The notes: generated from the sequence alone by a model not told the origin. 64,000 nt of DNA from an uncultured Gammaproteobacteria bacterium (GCA_913060975.1 CAJXVC010000011.1:90761-154760); one strand, 5' to 3'; counted from the stretch's first letter, positions 1 to 8,673 are shown. Numbers and translations are program-made.

Positions 1-2
1 CT

Positions 3-2210
3 ACGAGTTTACCCGAGGGTGTGGAAATAGTGCCAACCTATGATCGCTCGGAACTCATCGGTGCGGCAGTGGATAATCTCTACACCAAGTTGATTGAGGA
101 GTTTCTGGTGGTCGGTTTGATTTGCCTGGTATTCCTGTTTCATTTGCGTTCGTCTCTGGTAGCAATCGCTATTTTGCCGCTCGGCATCATGGCCGCGCTG
201 CTGATTATGCGAGCCCAGGGTATCAATGCGAACATCATGTCGCTGGGCGGTATCGCGATAGCGATTGGCGCCATGGTAGATGGTGCTATCGTCATGATCG
301 AGAACGTCCACAAACACATGGAAAGGCGTCCCGGGCTGGTAGGTAAGGAGCGCTGGGATTTGATTGCGGAAGCAACTACCCAGGTTGGTGGTCCACTGTT
401 TTTCTCCCTGCTCATTATCACGCTTAGCTTCTTGCCTATATTCACACTGGAAGCTCAAGAGGGAAGATTGTTCGCGCCCCTGGCCTTTACCAAGACCTGG
501 GCCATGGCTGCAGCGGCGTTGTTTTCTATTACTTTCATTCCAGTCTTCATGGGTTATCTGATCAGGGGCAAGATTCACTCTGAGCAGCGCAATCCCCTGA
601 ATCGTCTGCTGACGACTTGTTACAGACCGGTGGTCGGGTTCATTACCAAACATCCCTGGCCGGTGATTGTCGCCGCTGTATTGCTTACTGCCTCCGCGGC
701 ATGGCCGATATCGAGGCTGGGTTCAGAGTTTATGCCGCCGCTGGATGAAGGCGACTGGATGTATATGCCCACCGCGCGCCCGGGTCTTCCCATTGGCGAG
801 GCAACTCAACTGCTGCAGCAAACTGACCGGATGATCAAATCAGTACCTGAGGTGGCCCAGGTATTTGGCAAGATAGGACGCGCGGAAACCGCGACCGATC
901 CGGCTCCGCTGACCATGATCGAATCGGTGATCCGGTTCAAGCCGGAATCAGAGTGGCGCGAAGGGATGACCATGGAAGACATCCGGGCGGAAATTCGTGA
1001 AAGAGTGCAACTGCCGGGAATTGCCAATGTCTGGGTCATGCCCATCAAAACACGCATTGATATGTTGGCTACCGGCATTAAAACTCCGGTTGGTATTAAA
1101 ATAAGCGGGCCCGAGCTTGATGTGATTCAATCGATTGGCAGAGATATTGAAAATCTGCTCGGTGACTTTCCCGGTTCTTCCAGTGTCTACGCTGAGCGGG
1201 TTGTCGGTGGGCGCTATGTGGTAGTGGATATTGATCGCTTGGCCGCGGCGCGCCTGGGTCTCAACATCGCAGACGTGCAGGCAGTTGTGACGTCCGCCAT
1301 AGGTGGCATGAATGTATCGGAGACCATTGAAGGTCTGGAAAGGTATCCGATTAACGTGCGCTATCCGCGCCAGGTACGTGATTCTCTGGAAAATATTAGA
1401 CGTCTGCCGATTATCACGCCGAGAGGCGACCGTATTGCATTAAGCGATGTTGCCAGGGTGGAAATAGAAGATGGCCCGCCGATGATCAAGAGTGAGAACG
1501 CCCGCCCGAACGGTTGGGTCTATATTGATATCGCCGATATTGACGTAGGCAGTTATGTGGGTAACGCAAGAGCGTTTCTTGAGAGCAATCTTAATCTCCC
1601 TGCTGGTTATACACTGGGTTGGTCTGGTCAGTTTGAATACATGGAACGGGCTATTGAGCGGCTCAAACTGGTCGTGCCATTAACAGTGGTGATAATTACT
1701 CTGCTTCTCTATCTTGCATTTAACAGAGTCAGCGATGTATTAATCATACTGGCGTCTCTGCCGGTTTCGATCGCGGGCAGTGCCTGGTTTGTGTGGTATC
1801 TTGGCTACGATTTATCAGTAGCGGTTGCGGTTGGAGTAATTGCCCTGGCCGGAGTTGCTGTAGAGATAGGCGTGATCATGCTGATCTATCTCAATCAGTA
1901 TCGGCAAGACTATCTGGACAAATTGGGGCCTGATGAAAATCCATCGCAGTCAGGATTGCGGGAAGCTATCCAGCAAGGGGCATTGCAGCGCTTGCGGCCC
2001 ATTGTTATGACAGTGGCTGCGATCACCGCAGGGCTACTGCCAATCATGACCGGACATGGCGTGGGATCGGAAGTTATGCAGCGGATTGCGGCGCCAATGA
2101 TTGGCGGGATGTTAAGCACAATGGTGCTGACCTTGTGTGTTATTCCGGCTCTTTATTTACTGTGGCACAGTTTTGCGATTCGCAGTAACAAAAGGGCAAG
2201 GGCTGCTTAG
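3..2210 (+). CDS. cusA: CusA-type Cu(I)/Ag(I) RND efflux pump, C-terminal part (5' end outside window)
   Basis: The reading frame is open to the first base, so this is the last ~735 residues of a protein that is normally ~1,040-1,050 long. It belongs to the heavy-metal RND family, which drives metal from periplasm or cytoplasm through an MFP/outer-membrane partner using the proton gradient. The segment GGIAIAIGAMVDGAIVMIEN near the start is the TM4 proton-relay motif. CusA-specific features are ETATDPAPLTMIES and the WVMPIKTRIDMLATGIKTPVG stretch, which carries methionines aligned with the CusA metal relay. Twelve-TM architecture is seen only in its second half. The cusB/cusC partners would lie upstream, outside the window. 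Subfamily assignment to Cu/Ag rather than Zn/Cd rests on these Met motifs and is fairly secure. Confidence 0.93.
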   Translation, partial: TSLPEGVEIVPTYDRSELIGAAVDNLYTKLIEEFLVVGLICLVFLFHLRSSLVAIAILPLGIMAALLIMRAQGINANIMSLGGIAIAIGAMVDGAIVMIENVHKHMERRPGLVGKERWDLIAEATTQVGGPLFFSLLIITLSFLPIFTLEAQEGRLFAPLAFTKTWAMAAAALFSITFIPVFMGYLIRGKIHSEQRNPLNRLLTTCYRPVVGFITKHPWPVIVAAVLLTASAAWPISRLGSEFMPPLDEGDWMYMPTARPGLPIGEATQLLQQTDRMIKSVPEVAQVFGKIGRAETATDPAPLTMIESVIRFKPESEWREGMTMEDIRAEIRERVQLPGIANVWVMPIKTRIDMLATGIKTPVGIKISGPELDVIQSIGRDIENLLGDFPGSSSVYAERVVGGRYVVVDIDRLAAARLGLNIADVQAVVTSAIGGMNVSETIEGLERYPINVRYPRQVRDSLENIRRLPIITPRGDRIALSDVARVEIEDGPPMIKSENARPNGWVYIDIADIDVGSYVGNARAFLESNLNLPAGYTLGWSGQFEYMERAIERLKLVVPLTVVIITLLLYLAFNRVSDVLIILASLPVSIAGSAWFVWYLGYDLSVAVAVGVIALAGVAVEIGVIMLIYLNQYRQDYLDKLGPDENPSQSGLREAIQQGALQRLRPIVMTVAAITAGLLPIMTGHGVGSEVMQRIAAPMIGGMLSTMVLTLCVIPALYLLWHSFAIRSNKRARAA

Positions 2211-2254
2211 CTCTTTCAACCGGCTCGGCATGGCCGATGTAATTTTTCTGAAAC

Positions 2255-2292
2255 TGAGTGCCCATTGTCGTTAGTTGATCAATGGGCACTCA
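2255..2292. terminator. Long hairpin between convergent cusA-like and ynfA-like genes
   Basis: A perfect 13-bp inverted repeat (TGAGTGCCCATTG and its complement) encloses a 12-nt loop. It lies 45 bp after the cusA-like stop and 87 bp beyond the end of the leftward ynfA-like gene. There is no long T-run, so it may be a weak bidirectional terminator or an mRNA-stabilising hairpin. Confidence 0.6.
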
Positions 2293-2378
2293 ATAATTCA
2301 GGCAGAATATCAAACGTGCAGTAGTGGTATTCATCGATTGCAGGGCGACGCGCACAAGTGAATCTATTATCAACTTGA

Positions 2379-2723
2379 TTAATGCGTCAGCCGGCTACCC
2401 GACAGGATTATGACTGTTCCCATAATCGCCAGACCAGCGCCAGTAACATCCCAGCCATTAGGGCGTGCGCCTTCTACAAGCCAAAGCCACAATAACGAAG
2501 AAACAATGTAAATTCCCCCGTACGCCGCATAGGTTCGCCCGGCAAAACCTACGTCGATGCGCGTAAGCAGCCAGGCAAAAGCAAGCAGGAAAATTATTGC
2601 GGGAAGCAGCCACCAGGCACTTCTGTCTTGCCGTAACCAAGCCCAAAGGGCAAAGCAACCTGCGATTTCAGCCAGTGCTGCTGCAATGTAGATTATCGTA
2701 CTGGTTAAGTAGAAATTACTCAT
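2379..2723 (-). CDS. YnfA/UPF0060 family small membrane protein
   Basis: 114 residues with four predicted membrane helices (about 8-25, 33-51, 63-82, 93-110). The segments [36 protein letters not shown] and [18 protein letters not shown] are hallmarks of the YnfA/UPF0060 family. That family is fold-related to small multidrug-resistance transporters, and some members have been linked to efflux of cationic compounds. It commonly rides with metal-resistance genes; here it sits leftward between the cusA-like gene and merR. The substrate cannot be inferred. Confidence 0.9.
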   Translation of the reverse strand: MSNFYLTSTIIYIAAALAEIAGCFALWAWLRQDRSAWWLLPAIIFLLAFAWLLTRIDVGFAGRTYAAYGGIYIVSSLLWLWLVEGARPNGWDVTGAGLAIMGTVIILSGSRLTH

Positions 2724-2760
2724 CTCTTCAACTCTAAAAATTCAAACACACGACAGCAGA

Positions 2761-2790
2761 CATCATTTTTATATTGTTTATAAAAAGATG
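2761..2790. promoter_or_regulatory. AT-rich inverted repeat upstream of the ynfA-like gene
   Basis: TTTTTATA at 2766-2773 and TATAAAAA at 2779-2786 are separated by 5 nt. The stem is extended by CATC (2761-2764) and GATG (2787-2790) with one bulged base. It lies 40-70 bp upstream of the ynfA-like start, inside the 200-bp gap after merR. It could be an operator or a weak terminator for leftward merR transcription. Confidence 0.4.
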
Positions 2791-2925
2791 CGAGTTATGC
2801 CGCGCATGTACTGATGCAATCGTTGCGTCCAGACCTGGCAGATTCTGGTTTATCCCAATCCATTCAAAAAGAAAGCGAACTAAAGGTTTCGGCACGTCAA
2901 CTTACAAGCTACTGAAAGAACACAA

Positions 2926-3315
2926 CTAGTCATTAAACAGGCTTTCTATCAGCGGGCATTCGGGGACATCCTCGCCGCTGCATGAGCTGATAGTTTCCGC
3001 AAGAATCGCTTCCATCCTCCTGAGCTGACTAATCTTGCTTCGTACTGATTGCAAGTGCTGCTTCGCCATCTCTTCGACTTCATGACACGATACAGCATTG
3101 CGATCGACCAGGCTGAGCAAGCTTTTGAGGTCGTCGATGTTAAATCCAAGTTCTCGACCTCGTTGAATAAAATGTAATCGTTCTTCATGCCGTTCGTCGT
3201 AATCCCGGTAACCGTTTGCAGCGCGTCTTGGCGCGGGAAGAAGGCCGATTTTTTCGTAATACCTGATAGTTTCGGCATTGCAACCACTACTTGCTGCCAG
3301 TTCACCTCGTTTCAT
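2926..3315 (-). CDS. merR: MerR, mercury-responsive transcriptional regulator
   Basis: Start chosen at 3315 (MKRGELAA), 7 nt after GGAGG; a longer open frame to 3354 has no such support and would run through the operator region. The 129-residue product has an N-terminal winged HTH (residues 1-70, with YYEKIGLLP and GYRDYDE), a dimerisation helix and a C-terminal metal loop. Cys77, Cys112 and Cys120 match the three Hg(II)-binding cysteines of Tn501 MerR (82, 117, 126), with the last loop one residue shorter. It ends with CPLIESL, as in mercury MerRs. Divergent from merTPFA, it should repress and, with Hg(II), activate the promoter at 3368-3398. Confidence 0.95.
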   Translation of the reverse strand: MKRGELAASSGCNAETIRYYEKIGLLPAPRRAANGYRDYDERHEERLHFIQRGRELGFNIDDLKSLLSLVDRNAVSCHEVEEMAKQHLQSVRSKISQLRRMEAILAETISSCSGEDVPECPLIESLFND

Positions 3316-3367
3316 TGCTGACCTCCGAATCAACTTCCTGATTAACAAAATCACTCGATGAAGTGTC

Positions 3368-3398
3368 TTGACTCTGTATTGGCTACAGGGTTTATGGT
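3368..3398 (+). promoter_or_regulatory. merT promoter with MerR operator
   Basis: TTGACT (-35, 3368-3373) and TATGGT (-10, 3393-3398) are separated by 19 bp, the over-long spacer typical of MerR-controlled promoters. Inside it is an 8-5-8 dyad: ACTCTGTA (3371-3378) and TACAGGGT (3384-3391), complementary at 7 of 8 positions. This is the classical mer operator layout. It also lies just upstream of the merR start, so MerR probably regulates itself here. Confidence 0.9.
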
Positions 3399-3438
3399 CT
3401 CGTCAATCGCGGAACCAGTCAAGTACAGACCGCGAAAA

Positions 3439-3846
3439 ATGGAGAGGACATTGAATCACTTTCACGAAAAAACCGAGCCGAACTCTAATGAAGTTGGCAG
3501 CAGCGGCCGTGGAAAGCTGTTCGCCGCAGGAGGCGTCTTCGGTGCGCTAATAGCCTCGTCGTGCTGCATCGTGCCGCTGGTTCTTGTATCGCTGGGTATT
3601 TCTGGTACCTGGATCGGCAGTCTGACAGCGCTGGAACCCTACAAGCCACTCTTTTTGGCGGTAACGGGATTGGCGTTGGCGGCTGGTTTCTGGCACGTCT
3701 ATTTCAAACCGAAACCAGCTTGTGCAGACGAGAGCTATTGCGCGCGTCCCCTGTCGGGGCTGATTACCCATTTTGCCCTCTGGATTGCTACCGTCATTGC
3801 ACTGCTCTCGGCCACTATCGATTTTTGGGCCCCATTGTTCTATTAA
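3439..3846 (+). CDS. merT: MerT mercuric ion transporter
   Basis: Inner-membrane protein that takes Hg(II) from MerP and passes it to cytoplasmic MerA. It has three predicted helices (about residues 29-47, 55-75, 102-122), a vicinal pair SSCCIVPL in helix 1, and a second cysteine pair in the loop CADESYC, as in MerT. The frame is open from 3358, but that ATG precedes the -35 box, so initiation must be downstream. ATG 3439 is listed; TTG 3451, with GGAG 6 nt upstream, is an equally good alternative. It is followed 14 nt later by merP. Confidence 0.93.
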   Translation: MERTLNHFHEKTEPNSNEVGSSGRGKLFAAGGVFGALIASSCCIVPLVLVSLGISGTWIGSLTALEPYKPLFLAVTGLALAAGFWHVYFKPKPACADESYCARPLSGLITHFALWIATVIALLSATIDFWAPLFY

Positions 3847-3860
3847 CAGGAGATACGATT

Positions 3861-4199
3861 ATGAAAAGATTCATTATTACTTTGTCTGCTCTCACTTTTT
3901 TCGCTATCAGCGGAGTTTCCACGTTGGCACTCATGCCAACGCAGCAAAAAGAAGCCAACAGTAGTTCGCAGGCAATTGCGGAAGAAAAGACAGCCACTTT
4001 CAACGTGGAAAACATGACCTGCGCAACGTGCCCGATAACTGTTCGCAAGGCAATGGAACAGGTGAGTGGTGTGAAATCGGTAGCTGTAGACTACGAGAGC
4101 AAGACGGCCACTGTTGTGTTCGATCCCAATGTGGCAACGCCCGCGAAAATTGGCGCCGCGTCCACCAACGCAGGATATCCTGCCAAACCAGTTACATAG
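3861..4199 (+). CDS. merP: MerP periplasmic mercury-binding protein
   Basis: 112 residues: a signal peptide (about 1-25), a short linker, then one HMA ferredoxin-like domain. The metal motif NMTCATCPITVRKAM matches the MerP GMTCxxCPITV signature. The pair of cysteines binds Hg(II) in the periplasm and hands it to MerT. The start is preceded by CAGGAG. The linker between signal peptide and HMA domain (EANSSSQAIAEEK) is longer than in Tn21/Tn501 MerP. Its TAG stop is followed 6 nt later, in the same frame, by merF. Confidence 0.95.
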   Translation: MKRFIITLSALTFFAISGVSTLALMPTQQKEANSSSQAIAEEKTATFNVENMTCATCPITVRKAMEQVSGVKSVAVDYESKTATVVFDPNVATPAKIGAASTNAGYPAKPVT

Positions 4200-4205
4200 T
4201 CCCCG

Positions 4206-4442
4206 TTGCAGCAGCGGACATTACTGCATCTGGGAATCGTCGGTACAGTGATATTAGCGCTGTGCTGTTTTACTCCTGTGCTGGTGATTCTGTTTGCTGT
4301 TGCAGGATTGTCAGCATTAACCGGCTATCTGGATTATGTGCTGTTTCCAGCACTCGGATTGTTACTCTGTCTGACAATTTACGCGGCATGGAAATCAAAG
4401 CGAACAGGTTGTGATACCAGCACTGGCGACCAGGACTTATGA
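4206..4442 (+). CDS. merF: MerF-type mercury transporter
   Basis: 78 residues with two membrane helices and the strong MerF signature LALCCFTPVLVILFAVAGLSAL then GYLDYVLFPAL. MerF is a small inner-membrane Hg(II) importer that works beside or instead of MerT. The vicinal pair in helix 1 is present, but the C-terminal pair found in plasmid MerF is reduced to a single cysteine (GCDTSTG). No ATG is available; TTG 4206 is the only sensible start, and no clear Shine-Dalgarno is visible. The frame is the same as merP, separated by one TAG, so translational coupling or readthrough is possible. Confidence 0.88.
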   Translation: MQQRTLLHLGIVGTVILALCCFTPVLVILFAVAGLSALTGYLDYVLFPALGLLLCLTIYAAWKSKRTGCDTSTGDQDL

Positions 4443-4469
4443 GAACTTCTCCAATCAGGATTAAAGTAT

Positions 4470-5882
4470 ATGAATAACACGAACCCGGAATTGTTGGTTG
4501 TCGGTGCAGGATCTGCCGGATTTTCAGCGGCAATTACAGCAGCAGAAACAGGTGCAAGCGTAGTGATTGCCGGTAACGGTACCATCGGTGGTACCTGTGT
4601 CAACGTAGGCTGTGTGCCCTCGAAAACGCTCATTCGCGCCATGGAAGTTATCCAGAATGGCAATGAAGCCAGCCGATTTGAGGGCGTGGAGGGCGCCGCA
4701 CGCGTCGTCGATTGGCAAGCTCTGGTTCGTCAAAAACAGCAATTGGTGGATGACCTGCGCAAGGCCAAATACACAGACTTGCTTCCCCAATATCCGAATA
4801 TCTCGCTGGTTTCAGGAACGGCAAAATTCACCGGCAACTCAGCGACTGAAATGTTGGTTGCTGACGAGCTGTTTCATCCGCAAAAAGTAATTATTACCAC
4901 AGGGTCTTCGCCTGCATTGCCTCCAATCAACGGAATTCAGGCGATAGATGTGCTGGACAGTACCCAGGCTTTGGAAATGACAAGTTTACCCGAATCACTA
5001 CTGGTTATCGGCGGTGGTGTTATTGGTTGTGAACTGGGACAAATGTTTGCCAGAGCCGGTGTGAGGGTCACTATTTGCTGCCGTAGCCGTTTGCTGCCCG
5101 GCACAGATCCTCTGGTAAGCCAGCTGTTAGCCGATCAGTTTCGCAAGGAAGGAATTACAGTGTGTGAAGGAGTTGGTTATCAGGAAATCCTTCAGGAAGG
5201 GAGTGTGGTGAAGCTGAGCTGTAAAACTGAAGAAGGTCTTCAGATTATTGAGTCTGAACGTGTCCTGGCAGCATCCGGTCGAAAACCTAATATCAGATCG
5301 CTCCATTTGGAAAAAGCAGGCATCGAAGTCAATGCAGAGGGTGGTATAAAAACCAATTCTTACATGCAAACTACAAATAATGATGTTTATGCCGCCGGGG
5401 ACGTAACGGGTGCCGATATGTTTGTTTACATGGCAGCCTATGGGGCCAAACTGGCTGCGAGAAATGCTTTGAAGGGTAACGCCGGTGCGTATAGTAATAA
5501 AACAATGCCTTCGGTAGTATTTACAGATCCTCAGTTTGCCGCTGTTGGATTGACGGAAGCGCAAGCTGTCGCAGAAGGTATCGATGTTGAAACAAGCACG
5601 GTCAGTCTGGATCAGATACCGAGATTTATAACGTCCCGAAAAACTCAAGGTTTCATCAAGTTGGTGGCTGAAACTGGCTCGAAAAGAATTTTGGGAGCGA
5701 CTGTATTGGCACCAGAAGCTGGAGATAGCATACAGACGATTGCCGTGGCGCTGAAAGCCGGATTCACTTCAGTTGAGTTGGGGGATATGCTTTTTCCCTA
5801 TCTGACAGCGGTTGAAGGGCTTAAGCTGGCGGCGCAGGGATTTAGTAAAGACGTGAGCAAGCTCTCCTGCTGTGCGGGTTAG
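4470..5882 (+). CDS. merA: MerA mercuric reductase
   Basis: 470-residue FAD/NADPH disulfide oxidoreductase that reduces Hg(II) to volatile Hg(0) in the cytoplasm. FAD-binding VVGAGSAGFSAA lies at 10-21; redox motif GGTCVNVGCVPSKT has active cysteines 43 and 48; the NADPH-binding VIGGGVIGCELGQ follows near 185; YAAGDVTG is the second FAD contact. The C-terminal Cys467-Cys468 pair (SCCAG) that receives Hg(II) distinguishes MerA from lipoamide dehydrogenase. The N-terminal MerP-like NmerA domain is absent, giving the short form. It starts 27 nt after merF and closes the operon. Confidence 0.97.
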   Translation: MNNTNPELLVVGAGSAGFSAAITAAETGASVVIAGNGTIGGTCVNVGCVPSKTLIRAMEVIQNGNEASRFEGVEGAARVVDWQALVRQKQQLVDDLRKAKYTDLLPQYPNISLVSGTAKFTGNSATEMLVADELFHPQKVIITTGSSPALPPINGIQAIDVLDSTQALEMTSLPESLLVIGGGVIGCELGQMFARAGVRVTICCRSRLLPGTDPLVSQLLADQFRKEGITVCEGVGYQEILQEGSVVKLSCKTEEGLQIIESERVLAASGRKPNIRSLHLEKAGIEVNAEGGIKTNSYMQTTNNDVYAAGDVTGADMFVYMAAYGAKLAARNALKGNAGAYSNKTMPSVVFTDPQFAAVGLTEAQAVAEGIDVETSTVSLDQIPRFITSRKTQGFIKLVAETGSKRILGATVLAPEAGDSIQTIAVALKAGFTSVELGDMLFPYLTAVEGLKLAAQGFSKDVSKLSCCAG

Positions 5883-5905
5883 TAAAGTTAAATATTTACT
5901 GGTTT

Positions 5906-5929
5906 CAAAAATAATTATAATTATTTTTG
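5906..5929. repeat. 24-bp perfect AT-rich palindrome after merA
   Basis: The sequence from C5906 to G5929 is identical to its own reverse complement; its core is AATAATTATAATTATT. It begins 24 nt after the merA stop. It could act as a terminator (an A-run and a T-run flank the centre) or be a binding site for a dimeric regulator. It resembles a Fur box only loosely. Confidence 0.6.
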
Positions 5930-6292
5930 CGAAGCTACAGTTCAGAGCGCTGATCCACTGTAGTAGCGTATGGAGTTATTAATCGCGTTGCTATGATTGC
6001 CAGTATCCAATTAGGGAGTAAAACCAAAATAAGTCACTGTGAGTGATGCCAAGCTGAATCGTTGGCAAAAGATGTTGCTGAGGACATAATCGAACCACTG
6101 GCACGAGGATGTTTCAGAACAGGTGTTCACTGAAACTCTAGATAAATTAATGTATTGCAACATCGAGCTTAGGGTGAGCCAAGAAGCGAGCTAAAAAAAT
6201 CTGGATCCTTTGGAAATAATGCGAAAGCATTTGGTGAAAACCCGGTCTTTATAGCTTGAAGGAAAAACTGGCGAACTACCTTAGAAATCTCC

Positions 6293-6323
6293 TTGACTTT
6301 CAAGTGGGTTTAGGTGGTTAAAT
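6293..6323 (+). promoter_or_regulatory. Possible promoter of the periplasmic copper operon
   Basis: TTGACT (6293-6298) and TTAAAT (6318-6323) are separated by 19 bp, the spacing seen for MerR-family promoters. Internal dyad symmetry is poor, so control by a MerR-type copper sensor is a guess. It lies 33 bp upstream of the next start codon. Confidence 0.35.
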
Positions 6324-6355
6324 ACATAGATGTAACGAAGTCAATGTGACTATTC

Positions 6356-6739
6356 ATGCCTCAGAAAATTTTGATCAGTCTGCTTATAATGCTTTTGGTG
6401 GCCCCACTGAATACCAGTGCGGCTGCTTGGATGGCAATGAGCATGAGCAATTCAGAACAGCATGTTCAGCATATGACTATGCCAGACTTTGATCACAGCT
6501 TACACATGAGTGCTACGCGCGGTGAATCGTCTGCTCATTCTCAAGTTTCGCAGGCGCATGAGCATGATGCTTCCGACTGCGAAGAACATTGTGCATCCTG
6601 CACCAACCACTGTTCCAGTCTGGGAATTATGACCTCCACTATGGGTCCGTTCAACCTTGAAAGCCACAGACTCGGAGCCATACCCGGTACCACGTTCAAT
6701 CGTTCAGACCTCCTCTTCAGGCCGCCGATCCTCGCTTGA
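6356..6739 (+). CDS. Small exported Cys/His/Met-rich protein heading the copper operon
   Basis: 127 residues: a signal peptide (about 1-23, hydrophobic then TSAAA), then a segment rich in Met and His (MAMSMSNSEQHVQHMTM, HEHDASDCEEHC) and a cluster CEEHCASCTNHCSS. The C-terminus FRPPILA resembles short proteins often encoded ahead of copA-type oxidases in gammaproteobacteria. Such composition suggests soft-metal binding in the periplasm. No domain is recognised with certainty and the function is unproven. It is 170 bp upstream of copA on the same strand. Confidence 0.7.
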   Translation: MPQKILISLLIMLLVAPLNTSAAAWMAMSMSNSEQHVQHMTMPDFDHSLHMSATRGESSAHSQVSQAHEHDASDCEEHCASCTNHCSSLGIMTSTMGPFNLESHRLGAIPGTTFNRSDLLFRPPILA

Positions 6740-6912
6740 GGGTCAGCGGGCCAATTAATCATTCTTTTAGATAGATAACAGTTTGCTTTCCGTCCGTTTC
6801 ATTGACGTGGAACGGTTGACTGTAGCGTATCTGCCCCTGATCTTGATTCCTGTTTAATTCAATCAAACTGGCAATTGCCTGTGCCAGACATAAACAAGAT
6901 TAGGAGTATCTA

Positions 6913-8673
6913 ATGCAGTACAAAGACTGGCGTCAGCGGTTGCTGAATACGCCAAGCAATTATCACGTTAATTCCAGACGACGCTTTGTGCAGGGGCTTG
7001 CTGCTGGTGGGGTTCTTGGTGCAATGCCACTTGGCCAACTGGCATATGGTCAGGGCGCGTCCTCGGGAAATTCTGATGTGCCAGTGTTGAGAGGAACCAC
7101 GTTCAATCTCACCATTGACCGATTGCCTGTCAATTTTACCGGAGTGCCGAGAATGGCCACTGCCATAAACGGCACATTGCCGGGTCCTACGCTGCGGTGG
7201 AAAGAAGGTGACACTGTCACAATCAACGTGACTAACCGCCTGTCAGAAACAACATCGGTCCACTGGCATGGCATGATTTTGCCCTACACCATGGATGGTG
7301 TGCCGGGACTAAGCTACCCGGGTATTAAGCCGGGCGAAACCTTTCAATACCGCTTCAAAGTTCAGCAAAGCGGTACCTACTGGTATCACTCACACTCCGG
7401 CTTTCAGGAGATGACGGGCATGTACGGGGCGATCATCATCGACCCTGCTGAAGAGGATCGTATTCAGGCGGACCGGGATCACGTCATTCTGCTTTCCGAA
7501 TGGACTGATGAAGATCCGCATTATGTTTTTCAGAAACTGAAAACCATGGGGCATTTGTATAACTTCAATCAACCGACACTACCTGGACTCCTCGAAGATA
7601 TTGCCCGAGACGGAATGCAAACTGCATTAAGCAGGCGTGACATGTTTAATGCGATGCGCATGAAGCCTACTGATCTTGCCGACCTGTCGGCTGAGACTTT
7701 GACCTATTTGATGAATGGTGTGACTCCAAGCGGGAATAGCACGAAGTTGTTCAGCCCTGGCGAGAGAGTTCGATTGCGCGTCATCAATGGATCAGGCAAT
7801 ACGTTTTTTGATCTGCGGATTCCTGAATTGCCAATGACCGTCGTGCAAGTAGATGGCATTGATGTGGAACCGATAACCGTTGACGAATTTCGGCTTGGAC
7901 CCGGCGAAACTTACGATGTGATTGTCAGGCCTATTGAAGATGCCTATTCCATTTTTGCCGAAACCATGGAGCGCACAGGCTATGCGCTGGGCACCCTGGC
8001 AACACGTCCGGGCCTCAGGGCAGCAATTCCGGAACGGCGCCAGGCCCAATGGCTTTCCATGATTGACATGATGGGCAATATGTCAGGTCAGGGCCATGAC
8101 ATGGGCAACATGGAGCATGCAGGGGAGCATGGTGCCATGAATAGTCCTGCAGTGACCGTTCGTCACGCCAGTTCCGAATTTGGCGCCAGTACGGATATGA
8201 GGGTTGATAGCCCGCGAACCAATCTGGATGAGCCGGGGGTTGGACTTCGTGAAACATCCAGAAGGGTGCTAACTCTGTCTGACTTGCAATCACTGGATGG
8301 TGAAGTCGACGGGCGCGAACCCGAAAGAGAGATCGAACTGCATCTTACCGGAAACATGGAACGTTATAGTTGGTCTATCGATGGGCTTGAATACGGTAAA
8401 TCGACGCCGGTACATTTTCGACATGGCGAGAAACTTCGTGTTCATTTGCACAATGACACGATGATGACCCACCCGATGCATCTGCACGGTATGTGGAGCG
8501 ATCTGGAGGATGCCAATGGCAACTTTCTGACTCGCCGCCATACCATCCCGGTTCAACCGGCGCAGCGTGTCAGTTTCAGTGTGACTGCGGATGCACTTGG
8601 TCGCTGGGCCTGGCACTGTCATTTGTTATTGCACATGGATGCGGGCATGTTCAGGGAGGTAATAGTCACATGA
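6913..8673 (+). CDS. copA: CopA/PcoA multicopper oxidase
   Basis: 586-residue periplasmic oxidase that detoxifies copper, probably by oxidising Cu(I) and binding extra copper. A Tat signal (SRRRFVQGLAAGG at about 21-33) exports the folded enzyme. The four copper-ligand motifs are present: HWHGM, YWYHSHS, HPMHLHGMW and, at the end, WHCHLLLHMDAGM with the type 1 Cys-His-Met ligands. A Met/His-rich loop (about 378-400, MIDMMGNMSGQGHDMGNMEH) is typical of CopA. Start ATG 6913 follows AGGAG. Its TGA overlaps the copB ATG. Confidence 0.97.
   Translation: MQYKDWRQRLLNTPSNYHVNSRRRFVQGLAAGGVLGAMPLGQLAYGQGASSGNSDVPVLRGTTFNLTIDRLPVNFTGVPRMATAINGTLPGPTLRWKEGDTVTINVTNRLSETTSVHWHGMILPYTMDGVPGLSYPGIKPGETFQYRFKVQQSGTYWYHSHSGFQEMTGMYGAIIIDPAEEDRIQADRDHVILLSEWTDEDPHYVFQKLKTMGHLYNFNQPTLPGLLEDIARDGMQTALSRRDMFNAMRMKPTDLADLSAETLTYLMNGVTPSGNSTKLFSPGERVRLRVINGSGNTFFDLRIPELPMTVVQVDGIDVEPITVDEFRLGPGETYDVIVRPIEDAYSIFAETMERTGYALGTLATRPGLRAAIPERRQAQWLSMIDMMGNMSGQGHDMGNMEHAGEHGAMNSPAVTVRHASSEFGASTDMRVDSPRTNLDEPGVGLRETSRRVLTLSDLQSLDGEVDGREPEREIELHLTGNMERYSWSIDGLEYGKSTPVHFRHGEKLRVHLHNDTMMTHPMHLHGMWSDLEDANGNFLTRRHTIPVQPAQRVSFSVTADALGRWAWHCHLLLHMDAGMFREVIVT

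Larger units (their letters stand above)
5883..6355. other. Gene-free stretch between mer and cop operons
   Basis: About 470 bp, AT-richer than its surroundings, with no convincing ORF. It holds the perfect palindrome at 5906-5929 and a putative promoter at 6293-6323. No transposase remnant or tRNA was recognised. Confidence 0.7.

Noticed and set aside
5127..5648. 173-residue minus-strand open frame inside merA
   Set aside because: It is antisense to a clear merA, of odd composition, with no family signature.
5907..5928. Palindrome considered as a Fur box
   Set aside because: It lacks the GATAAT spacing of the consensus, and the neighbours are not iron genes.
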